The notes beneath the pieces were generated by a model, which saw nothing but the letters and a program-made list of their open reading frames with translations, was not told the DNA's origin and ran no database searches. Positions 16,682-25,100 of a stretch of DNA of 38,907 nt are shown one piece after another. Both the position numbers and the translations under genes were made by a program. The DNA comes from Calothrix sp. HK-06 (GTDB lineage: Bacteria > Cyanobacteriota > Cyanobacteriia > Cyanobacteriales > Nostocaceae): NCBI RefSeq assembly GCF_001904745.1, contig NZ_MRCD01000085.1, positions 1 to 38,907 on the forward strand, read 5' to 3'. Numbering within the stretch: the first letter of the stretch is position 1; the number at the start of each line of letters is the position of its first letter.

Positions 16682-19643
16682 TAAATGAGTCTTGTTGCTT
16701 ATATAAACAGTAATAATAACCTTTATAAGACATTAACTCATCATGAGTACCTTGCTCAACAACGGCGCCATTATCCATCATTAAAATAGTATCAGCATTA
16801 CGAATAGTACTAAGTCGATGAGTAATAAAAAACACAGTCTTATTTTTAAACGCAGTTGCTAAATTACGGCAAACTTGTGATTCAGCGTTATAATCTAATG
16901 CACTAGTAGCTTCATCTAATATCAAGATTTGAGGATTTTGTAAAACGGTACGCGCGATAGCTACACGTTGTCTTTGTCCTCCGGATAAATTAGAACCACG
17001 TTCACCAACTTGAGTGTTATAACCGTTAGGCAGGTTCATAATAAAATCGTGAGCAAATGCGACTTTTGCAGCAGCTATAATTTCATCATCGCTAGCATCT
17101 GGATACGCAAGGGCAATGTTATCGCGTACTGTACCATCAAAAAGTAAAGTGTCTTGTAGCACTACACCTATTTGGCGCCTAAGTGAATAAAGCTCTACTT
17201 TGCTGATATCATAACCATCTATTAAAATTTTGCCTGCTTGAGGTTCGTATAATCTTGGTAATAATTTTAACAGCGTGCTTTTACCAGAACCGCTTTGTCC
17301 AACTATACCAATAAAGGTACCAGCAGGAATATCTAAGTTAATGTTACATAATTGCAATGTGCCACCCTGACGGAAGCTAAAGGAAAGGTTATCATAACGA
17401 ACGCTTCCTTGAATTGCTGGCATAAGGATATTTTGATTATCGGTTTCAGTTTCTTGGGGTGTGTCTAAAATATCCGCTAATCTTTGTAAAGATAAAGCTG
17501 TTTCTTGGAAGTTTTGCCACAACTGTACTAGTCGAAGTAACGGACTGGTTACATAACCTGATAAAATACGAAAGGCAATAAGCTGTCCTAAAGTCAATTG
17601 TTGGTTTAAAACTAGATAGGCGCCAACCCAAAGTACTAATAAAGTGGAGAATTTGTTGAGAAAACTGCTGATGGAACTAGCGGTGGTTTGTGTTGAGATG
17701 GTTTTGAAACCAGCACTGATATAGCGCGCGTACTTGTCTTGCCACTGCCAACGCGAACGCATTTCTAAATTCTGCGCTTTAACTGTTTGCATTCCCCCCA
17801 TCATTTCTACAAGATAAGAATGTGTCTCACTGTTTCGTTCGGCTTTATCTTGCAGTTGGCGCCGAATAATAGGTGATACCATCAAGTTAAGCAATGCAAA
17901 CAAAGGTACTGTTGCGAGTGCCACAAGTGTTAACACCGGGCTGTAAATAACCATCACCAAGATATACACCACAGAGAATACAGCATCCATGACAACAGTA
18001 AGTGCTGTACCCGTGAGAAATTGGCGAATGTTTTCTAGCTCGTTGACGCGCGTCGCTAATTCCCCAACTGGGCGCCGTTCAAAGTAAGATAAAGGCAAGC
18101 GTAAAAGGTGATTGATAACTTCCGAACCGAGAGATAAATCAATGCGGTTAGTCGTATCCACAAATAACTGCGTGCGGATAGCGGTAAGTATAGCTTCGAC
18201 AACTGCGACAACAATTAGGAAAATACCAAATACTTCCAAACTATCTGGACTATTACCAACAATAACTTTATCAATAATTACTTGTGTTGCTAAAGGATTG
18301 ACTAATCCAAACACCTGTACAACAATCGAAGCAATCAATACCTCGATTAATACTTTACGATAGCGTCGCATCGCAGGTACAAACCACCGCAAGCTAAACC
18401 GAGACTGAGGTGTTTGTTTTGTCGGTTGAAAAAGCAACACTTCACCTTCTTTACCCCAAGTTTCAACAAAATCGCGCGTTTTGCGACGTATCACCCCCGT
18501 CTCTGGAACAGCTATAACTAATTCCTGGTGACTGCTTTTGTAAATAATTGCAAAACTATCTTGCCAAGAAATCATTACTGGAGGTTGCAAACGACTTACC
18601 GCAGTAGCAGGAACTTTCACCATTTGCGTCGTTAACCCCATCAACTCAGCAACGGCGCCGCAAAATTGAAGTGATACTCCTGTATGCTGTATTTGTTTCG
18701 CTATTATTCGTCGTAACATATCCCGACGAAACGGCATATTAAAATACTGACACAGCATTTGAAAGCAAGCCAAAGCTGCATCTTGCTGACCCTTACCTCT
18801 TATATAAGGGTATTTTTTATGCTTAGTAGATTCAGATACATCTATAACTGTATCAGGAGCATAAGGAACACGAGCTAAATCTATAGTTGAAGTAATTGAT
18901 GAAGAAATACCCGTAGTAAGTACTTCAGTACTTATCTTCTCCAATGCATCACGACGCACACCCAACAAACGTAAAAAACCTCTTGCAGAAATGCTTTGGT
19001 TAGCATCTTGACATTCAATACGACTACCAACAGCAAACTCAGCTTGTGAACTACCACTAACTAGCCATAAAAAGTCTGAGTCTAACTGCTTATAAAACTT
19101 CCGCGCAGACAATACCTGTACAGCATCACTTTCAATAACATCGCGCGTAAGCTTTACTAAGTCAGTCTCTCCAGAAGCTCGTCGGCTAAGTTCCTCTCCT
19201 AATAAATCATATACTTCAATCCATCCAGCGTGATTATATAACCTTTCTGTAAAAGATGAATTTTGCTGTAATAAACTTAAAAAATCAGCGCTTTTAATAT
19301 TGAGACAAACAACTTCAGTCGAAGCAATAACAGTTTCGCAAGGACAAGAACGCAGATGACTGACCCAGCCAAATACCTCTCCCGCACTCAGCAACTTTAA
19401 AGTAGTAGCTTTATCATTACGAGGGTCATAACCTAAAAGACGTGCCTGTCCTTCGTAAATAATACTAATATATTGAGGCATCGCTTCACGCGCGATAATA
19501 ACCTGTCCAATGCGATAGCGTAGAAACTCAGCTTTTGTAGATAAGTTCTCTAAAGCATTTTTAGACAAGTTATTAAAAGGAAATACACCCGCGAGAAATT
19601 CTTCTATATCAACTTGCGTAGATGTCATTACACGGGAAACCAT
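16629..19643 (-). CDS. ABC exporter with cyclic-nucleotide-type domain and degenerate C39 peptidase domain
   Basis: A 1004-residue exporter. An N-terminal cNMP-binding-like domain lies at about 15-150. A C39-like domain (about 275-405) has lost its catalytic residues: the usual DCG reads D288-A-A, the histidine position in W-x-x-H-Y reads WQDSFAIIY, and the DPA position reads VPE. The membrane domain spans about 428-720. The ATPase shows Walker A GQSGSGKST (782-790), signature LSGGQ (886-890), Walker B ILILDEATSALD (906-917) and the H-loop at 941. It should dimerise in the inner membrane and drive one-step secretion, with the dead peptidase domain perhaps docking cargo as in HlyB. It resembles HetC-like exporters in layout. 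The last 19 residues are encoded by a dispersed repeat. Confidence 0.92.
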   Translation of the reverse strand: MVSRVMTSTQVDIEEFLAGVFPFNNLSKNALENLSTKAEFLRYRIGQVIIAREAMPQYISIIYEGQARLLGYDPRNDKATTLKLLSAGEVFGWVSHLRSCPCETVIASTEVVCLNIKSADFLSLLQQNSSFTERLYNHAGWIEVYDLLGEELSRRASGETDLVKLTRDVIESDAVQVLSARKFYKQLDSDFLWLVSGSSQAEFAVGSRIECQDANQSISARGFLRLLGVRRDALEKISTEVLTTGISSSITSTIDLARVPYAPDTVIDVSESTKHKKYPYIRGKGQQDAALACFQMLCQYFNMPFRRDMLRRIIAKQIQHTGVSLQFCGAVAELMGLTTQMVKVPATAVSRLQPPVMISWQDSFAIIYKSSHQELVIAVPETGVIRRKTRDFVETWGKEGEVLLFQPTKQTPQSRFSLRWFVPAMRRYRKVLIEVLIASIVVQVFGLVNPLATQVIIDKVIVGNSPDSLEVFGIFLIVVAVVEAILTAIRTQLFVDTTNRIDLSLGSEVINHLLRLPLSYFERRPVGELATRVNELENIRQFLTGTALTVVMDAVFSVVYILVMVIYSPVLTLVALATVPLFALLNLMVSPIIRRQLQDKAERNSETHSYLVEMMGGMQTVKAQNLEMRSRWQWQDKYARYISAGFKTISTQTTASSISSFLNKFSTLLVLWVGAYLVLNQQLTLGQLIAFRILSGYVTSPLLRLVQLWQNFQETALSLQRLADILDTPQETETDNQNILMPAIQGSVRYDNLSFSFRQGGTLQLCNINLDIPAGTFIGIVGQSGSGKSTLLKLLPRLYEPQAGKILIDGYDISKVELYSLRRQIGVVLQDTLLFDGTVRDNIALAYPDASDDEIIAAAKVAFAHDFIMNLPNGYNTQVGERGSNLSGGQRQRVAIARTVLQNPQILILDEATSALDYNAESQVCRNLATAFKNKTVFFITHRLSTIRNADTILMMDNGAVVEQGTHDELMSYKGYYYCLYKQQDSFTTDARDVTDKLLVTNKI

Positions 19644-19720
19644 TGCTGTCGTCCTTCTTTTATAAGCATCATGCCGTTTTATACGTCTGTTATGTAAATT
19701 TATGCAATTAGCAACGCTAG

Positions 19721-19856
19721 CAACGGATACAACAGATGTAACGGATAGATTAATAGTTTATGCATAAATTTTTTTGACTTTTGTTAAGACACTTTAAGCA
19801 AAGTGCCCGTTTGTAACCAATAAACCATCCGTTACATCTGTTCATCATCCGTTGCC
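19721..19856. repeat. Inverted pair of the YATCCGTTR repeat between PPIase and exporter
   Basis: AACAGATGTAACGGAT (19731-19746) is the exact complement of ATCCGTTACATCTGTT (19827-19842), a 16-base perfect match, with further AACGGAT and ATCCGTT units outside. The right block contains the PPIase stop codon and encodes its tail (ATDDEQM). The arrangement mirrors the one between the exporter and hlyD, so the same element seems to have landed at both operon junctions. Confidence 0.75.
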
Positions 19857-20509
19857 AAGTTCAACCAATTTTCAAACAGTTCATCAATCAATCGGCGCCG
19901 CATAGTTTCATCAAGTCTAGCTGGTATACTCTTTTCAAGCCGAATAATTACAAAATTACCCTCTATATTATGAGGTGCCCAAAGTTGACCGGGTTTACTT
20001 ACAGCTAACACTCGACCAATAACCGGGTGTACTTGACCCAGAGCGACAGGTCCTAATATACCCCCAGTATATGCTTCTAAACCTTGAGAGAACTCGTGCG
20101 CTAACTCAGAAAAAGACTGTTCACCAGCTTGAATACGAAAATATATCTCCGAAGCAAGACCTTGGTCTTTAACGCGAATTACGGAATAAATAACTTGGTC
20201 AAATCTGGCTTTGGTTTTTAAAAAATATGACTCAACTTTGTTACCAAAAGTAATCATTTTAAATTTATATATCTGAAAATTGCGAATTGCTATCTCCTCC
20301 ATCGCTTCTAAAGTCATACCATGATTATGTTTTTCAAACTCTGTAATCGCAACAATCCGTTCTGACTCATTGCACGGTATATTAGCTATAGCCTGGTCAA
20401 TAACCAAACCTCGGCGAACCTGCGACATCATTTGATAACGATTTAGCATTACAGGTAGTTCATGCGCGTGAACTGCTTGCTCACCGACTTGTAAAACTGG
20501 CGCATTCAT
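19832..20509 (-). CDS. Parvulin-type peptidyl-prolyl isomerase
   Basis: A 225-residue protein with a helical N-terminal part (1-90) like the SurA N-domain and a parvulin domain at about 98-190. Domain marks are ARFDQVIYSVIRVKD, AGEQSFSELAHEFSQG, YTGGILGPVALGQVHP and PGQLWAPHNIEGNFVIIRLE. No signal peptide is visible, so it may act on the cytoplasmic side. It heads the operon with the ABC exporter and HlyD. PPIases of this type recur with HetC-like exporters in cyanobacteria and may keep cargo export-competent, which is inference. A promoter-like motif shared with the RTX genes lies 34 bases upstream. The last residues fall in a dispersed repeat. Confidence 0.88.
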   Translation of the reverse strand: MNAPVLQVGEQAVHAHELPVMLNRYQMMSQVRRGLVIDQAIANIPCNESERIVAITEFEKHNHGMTLEAMEEIAIRNFQIYKFKMITFGNKVESYFLKTKARFDQVIYSVIRVKDQGLASEIYFRIQAGEQSFSELAHEFSQGLEAYTGGILGPVALGQVHPVIGRVLAVSKPGQLWAPHNIEGNFVIIRLEKSIPARLDETMRRRLIDELFENWLNLATDDEQM

Positions 20510-20543
20510 AATTTACCCCTCAGTACTATCCCTTACGCTGGTT

Positions 20544-20571
20544 TATACGATTGGTTTGTTATAATATGCAG
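20544..20571 (-). promoter_or_regulatory. Shared promoter-like motif A, upstream of the PPIase-exporter-hlyD operon
   Basis: On the minus strand, CTGCATA and CGTATA are separated by 15 bases. The CGTATAAA end lies about 34 bases before the PPIase ATG, a natural place for a -10 element. The surrounding 53 bases (20520-20572) match 42 of 53 positions, with no gap, to the region 33679-33731 upstream of the larger RTX gene. Confidence 0.6.
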
Positions 20572-20581
20572 GCATTTTACT

Positions 20582-20614
20582 AGATTCCCGACTTCTTTGA
20601 GAAGTCGGGAATCT
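20582..20614. repeat. Perfect 15-base hairpin repeat
   Basis: AGATTCCCGACTTCT and AGAAGTCGGGAATCT are exact complements around a TTG loop. The GATTCCCGACTTCT/AGAAGTCGGGAATC form is a familiar dispersed palindrome of cyanobacterial genomes. It lies just upstream of promoter motif A. Confidence 0.8.
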
Positions 20615-20830
20615 GACCAGCCGCAACTAACCAAAACTATTAACACGAACCAGCAGTTTCAAAGCTGCATTTATAGTCAGGTCGCTCTTCAAAAGTAATT
20701 TGATACATCCGTCTGGTAATCTCTTCACCTTTTCTTTAATAATAGGAGCAGTTTTCTTGAGACTTTGTGAGAAATATTTGATACTCAATAAAAAATTTTA
20801 TTTGGCGCCGTAACCCAAATCTGATCTCAT

Positions 20831-21379
20831 TTATGGGTAGTGTGGGAGAACAAAGTTATACCCTGCTCCTTCATGGGTGCCACCTGCAGCACAAGCTCCT
20901 CTATTATCATAACCGTTGTAAAACATTACTTGACACTTATGACAGAAGCGCCATTCTTCCTGTGTTGTTGATGTTGGCGAGATATCATGTGGAAGAACAA
21001 AATTATATCCAGCAGCTTTATGAGTACCACCCGCAGGGCAAGTTCCTTTATTGGGATATCCATTGAAAAACATTGCTTGGCATTTTCGACAAAAGCGCCA
21101 ATTATCCTGTGCTTTTTGTGTTGGCGAACCACCATAGGGAAGTGCAAACTCAAACCCTGCTGGTTCATGGCTACCACCCGCAGCACAAGCTCCTTTATTA
21201 TCATAACCGTTGTAAAACATCGCTTGACATTTACGACAGAAGCGCCATCTATCTTGTACTCCACTAGATTGAGCTAAAACAACGGTAGAGAAATCACCAA
21301 GCAAGACTGTACCTGCGGCTCCACCAATGAAACCGACACCTGCTTTTAAAAATTGACGACGGGAAAACTCATCATACAT
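20831..21379 (-). CDS. Tat-exported protein with three CxxC...C...H repeats
   Basis: A 182-residue protein. It starts with a twin-arginine signal (SRRQFLKAGVGFIGGAAG), cleaved near VLAQSSG. The mature part is three repeats about 49 residues apart, each W-R-F-C-x-K-C-Q-x-M-F-(Y/F)-N-G-Y-x-N-(K/R)-G-x-C-x-A-G-G-x-H followed by G-(Y/F)-x-F-x-L-P. The four conserved C/C/C/H positions per repeat look like a small metal site, which suits Tat export of a folded, metal-loaded protein. I have seen this repeat type in other bacteria fused to secreted enzymes, without a known function. The ATG at 21379 is chosen over one at 21397 because AAGGAG stands eight bases before it. It is 31 bases after the small exported gene. 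Confidence 0.8.
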   Translation of the reverse strand: MYDEFSRRQFLKAGVGFIGGAAGTVLLGDFSTVVLAQSSGVQDRWRFCRKCQAMFYNGYDNKGACAAGGSHEPAGFEFALPYGGSPTQKAQDNWRFCRKCQAMFFNGYPNKGTCPAGGTHKAAGYNFVLPHDISPTSTTQEEWRFCHKCQVMFYNGYDNRGACAAGGTHEGAGYNFVLPHYP

Positions 21380-21410
21380 AATACTTTCTCCTTGCATTCT
21401 TGTTGATAGA

Positions 21411-21776
21411 TCATCTAGTAGTCACAGAATTTTCGCTCCAGGGAGAGCAGTTTGAACTCCTTAAAAAGCGTGAGTTGCAACCTTGGACTTTGATTGTATA
21501 AACACGATTTGGTTGAATATTTTTAAGAGTAAAGGAGCCAGAACGGTTCTCTACTTGTTTTTCTCCTCCCCTTACCTGATAGCGAACATTATAAAAGTCC
21601 CAACCACTGACACCAGTAAATCGGAAGATAACTCGATCACCGGATTGATAGGCTTCATTAAAACATGGTCTGTCAGCGGGGCAAAGGTTGACTTCGCCAG
21701 CCATAGCACTCTGGCAAAAAGACAAACTCAAGCACGTCAATATTACGGATAGAAAGCGAGCATTCAGCGCATTCAT
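21411..21776 (-). CDS. Small exported protein, possibly fibronectin-III-like
   Basis: A 121-residue protein with a signal peptide (about 1-26, ending QSAMA-GEV). The mature part of about 95 residues has four cysteines (LCPADRPC, VQGCNSRFLRSSNC) and a beta-sandwich-like pattern, with VIFRFTGVSGWDFYNVRY and VYTIKVQGCN recalling a fibronectin type III fold. No enzyme motif is present. GAAGGAG precedes the ATG at good spacing. It is upstream of, and probably co-transcribed with, the Tat-exported repeat protein, so the two may share a place in the periplasm or outside. The fold call is tentative. Confidence 0.7.
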   Translation of the reverse strand: MNALNARFLSVILTCLSLSFCQSAMAGEVNLCPADRPCFNEAYQSGDRVIFRFTGVSGWDFYNVRYQVRGGEKQVENRSGSFTLKNIQPNRVYTIKVQGCNSRFLRSSNCSPWSENSVTTR

Positions 21777-22194
21777 ATTTGTTCTCCTTCTTTAATTTAG
21801 TCACAATTAGAAGCTGGTGCGTGAAGGCTACAACTTTTATCGTTGCGTTGAAATTTTTTCGTGGCATCACACACCCCACGGCTTTTATGTGCCTGTCGCG
21901 TAAGTCTTATTAACGCTTCTTCTTTTGCTTCTTACGATTGTTTTTTCTGTTTATGCACTAGGAGCTATACTAATATTTTTGAACTATGTGGAAATACTTG
22001 TTCGAGGCTGTATGAATTCGGTGCCTATCAGACATCTAGATATTCACATAGGCGCCAAAATAATTTTGATAATTATTCTTAAGTTTTTTTCGTATTAAGT
22101 TTTTTTTCGTATTTTCTGTCTGTATTCCATCTTAATCTAGATTAAGAAACAATACACATAACAAAACTGTTGCCTGATGGTAGGAGGGTCATAT
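21777..22194. other. Divergent intergenic region upstream of the first TpsA gene
   Basis: 418 bases between two divergent exported-protein genes. It contains an 18-base perfect palindrome (22130-22147) and two near-identical AAGTTTTTTT-CGTATT stretches (22081-22115). A 73-codon plus-strand frame at 21861-22082 has no recognisable content and is not called. No tRNA or transposase was seen. Confidence 0.6.
22130..22147. promoter_or_regulatory. 18-base perfect palindrome upstream of tpsA1
   Basis: TCTTAATCTAGATTAAGA reads the same on both strands and lies 47 bases before the chosen ATG of the first TpsA gene. Its position suits an operator for a dimeric regulator. No second copy was noticed in the window. 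Confidence 0.4.
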
Positions 22195-25100
22195 ATGCCA
22201 AAAGGTTGGCTAATTTTGCTGTCAAGATTTTTGGCACCTGCCTTTGTCTTTGTATATTCTGCCACAAAAGCCCTCGCACAAAATATTACCTTGGATGGCA
22301 CCTTGGGAACTTCTGGAACTTTAACGGGTTCTAATTACGCAATTCCTCAATCGCTGGGGCAAACTGTCGGTAATAATTTATTTCATAGTTTTAGTCAGTT
22401 TAATCTTAATACTAACGAAGTAGCTATTTTTCAAAGTAATCCAAATATTCAAAATATTCTCTCGCGCGTCACTGGTGGAAATCAGTCAGTAATTGATGGT
22501 TTGATTCGTACACAAAGCGGTGTAAATCTGTTTTTGATTAATCCCAGTGGGATTATATTTGGGCAAAATGCTTCTTTAGATGTTGGTGGTTCATTTGTTG
22601 CAAGTACTGCAAATGCATTGCAATTTGGCAATTTGGGATATTTTAGCGCGACCGAGAAAAATGTCCCTTCTTCTTTACTGACAATAAATCCTTCAGCTTT
22701 ACTCTTCAATCAGATTAATCAAAGTGCAGCGATTCAAAATACGAGCGTGGCGCCAGCAGGAAAAGACTTAGCAGGTTTTAATACTTTTGGTTTACGAGTT
22801 CCAGATGGTAAGAGTTTATTGTTGGTGGGTGGTAATGTCAGCATAGAGGGCGGGTGGCTAAATGCTTTTGGCGGGAGGATTGAGTTAGGAAGTTTGGCGG
22901 CGCCTGGAAATGTTTTTCTTCTATTCGATGCTCATAATCCAAGGTTAGAATTTCCTTCGGGAGAGAAACGGGGAGATGTATCGTTGACAAAACAAGCGAG
23001 ATTATTGGTACAAGCTGCGGATGGGGGCGATATTGCAGTTAATGCTCGAAATATAGAAATATTAGAAAGTAGTCGGCTAATAGCAGGTATAGGCTATGGG
23101 TTGGGTTCAGAAGAAAGTCAAGCGGGAGAGATAACACTCAGTGCCACAGGCATAATTCGAGGGGATAATGCTGGTAGAATTTTGAACATTGTTGATTCTA
23201 GTAGCAAAGGTAAAACTGGAAATATCAATATCACAGCAGAATCACTTTCTTTGAATGATGGTACTCAAATATCTGCTAGTATCTTTGGTCAAGGTTCGGC
23301 TGGCAATATCGATATTAAAGTGCAGAAAGACATTTCTTTTAACGGAATTGACGATTATGGATTTTCTAGCGGTGCATTTAGTGCAGTCGTATATGGCGCC
23401 CAAGGTAAAGCAGGTAATATTAAAATTATCACTGACTCTATATCTTTAACTAATGGAGCAAGGTTAGATTCTAGTACTTTTGAAATGGGAGACGCAGGTA
23501 ATATTACGGTTAACGCCAGTAAAAATATTAATTTAGATGGAGTCAGTAGTAAGGGGTCTCTCAGTGGCATCTTTAATAATGTCTCACCTGGTGCTTACGG
23601 TAAGGGTGGCGATATTAATCTGACAACGGGAACACTAAGTGCAACTAACGGCGCGCAAATCATTGCTGCGACATTTGGACAAGGTGATGCTGGTAATATT
23701 TCCATAGATGCTGATACCATCTCCTTGAGTGGAGTGACTAGTAACGGAGCTTTTCCTAGTGGCATATTTAACAGCGTTGAAGACCAAAAAGCTGTAGGCA
23801 ATGGTGGCAATGTGACAGTGAACGTCAATCGACTTTCCCTAAATAATGGTGGACGGGTAAGTGCTAGCACTTTGGGGCAGGGAAATACGGGAAATATCAC
23901 TATTAATAAAGCAAAGGATATTCTGCTAGATGGAATAGGTCGCAATAACTTTCGCAGTGGAGTATTTAACGATGTCTTATCTGGAGCTAGAGGAAATGGC
24001 GGTAACATCATAGTTAATACAGGCGCCTTGTCTGCAAAAAATGGCGCTCAATTATCAGCTATTACTTCTGGGCTGGGAAATGCAGGAAATGTAACAATTA
24101 AAGCTCAAGGTGATCTTTCGTTAGATGGGACAGGTACTGGCTTGTTTACTCAAAATAGAAACCGAGGTGATGCTGGAAATATTTCAGTTAATACGGAGGG
24201 TTTTCTGTTTCTTAATAATGGAGCGCAACTAAGTACATCAACTTTTTTTAAAGGTAATGCTGGTAATATTAACATTGATGCTCGTCAAGGTATTTCCTTA
24301 GATGGTCAAAGAACTGGTGTTTTTAGTCGAGTAAACAATAGAGGGGAAGGAAATGCAGGTAAGATTGATGTAACTACTGGGGGTTTGCTTGTTATTACAG
24401 ATGGCGCCGAAATTAGTACGGGTATAACTGGACGTGGAAACGCAGGCGATATTACAATTAATGCTCAAGAAACAATTCTTAGTGGTGACAATAGTATTAT
24501 TGCCAGCGCAATAGCAAGAAGTTTAGATGGTCAATTTATTGGACAGGGTGAGGGAAGAAATATTTCTATTACTACTGATTCTTTATCTATTAATAATGGT
24601 GCTAGAATAATTGCAAGTACTTTTGGGCTAGGTTCGGCTGGCAATATCAAAATTACAGCTAATAAAAATATCTACTTAGATGGGATAGGAAGTGATGGCA
24701 GGAGTAGTGAAATTACTACTGCGGTGTTGCGTGGTTCAGAAGGCAATGCAGGAGATATCAAAATTGATACTACTTCACTATCTATCACTAATGGCGCCAG
24801 ATTACTAGCTATTTCTCTAGGTAAAGGAGATGCGGGAAACGTAACTATTGATGCTCGTGATAATGTTTCTTTAAGTGGAATAGGTAGTAATGGTAGTTCT
24901 AGCAGTATCTTCAGTAATTTAGCATCCGATTTTGATAGCAAGGGCGGCAATATAAATATTACTACTGGGTCATTTTCTGCAACAGATGGAACGTTTTTAA
25001 CTGTTAGTACAGAAGGACGAGGTGATGCAGGTAATGTAACAATTAATGCTGATAATCGTGTATCTTTGGCAAACAAAGCATATATTGCTAGTACAGTAGC

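Larger units (their letters stand above)
20510..20830. other. Intergenic region between the PPIase operon and the Tat-exported protein gene
   Basis: 321 bases without a convincing gene. It holds the motif shared with the RTX genes (20520-20572) and a 15-base hairpin repeat (20582-20614). On the minus strand there are two short overlapping open frames, 20627-20788 (53 codons from TTG) and 20640-20708 (22 codons, ending AGSC). Neither has a good ribosome-binding site or a recognised family. Confidence 0.6.

Noticed and set aside
20627-20788. Possible small peptide genes on the minus strand upstream of the exporter operon (53 codons, and a 22-codon frame ending AGSC)
   Set aside because: A peptide substrate next to an exporter was tempting. 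But there is no ribosome-binding site, the two frames overlap, no leader motif is seen, and the exporter peptidase is degenerate. Probably decayed sequence.
21861-22082. 73-codon plus-strand frame between the small exported gene and tpsA1
   Set aside because: Cys/Ser/Arg-rich with no domain and no good ribosome-binding site; it overlaps the likely divergent promoter region.
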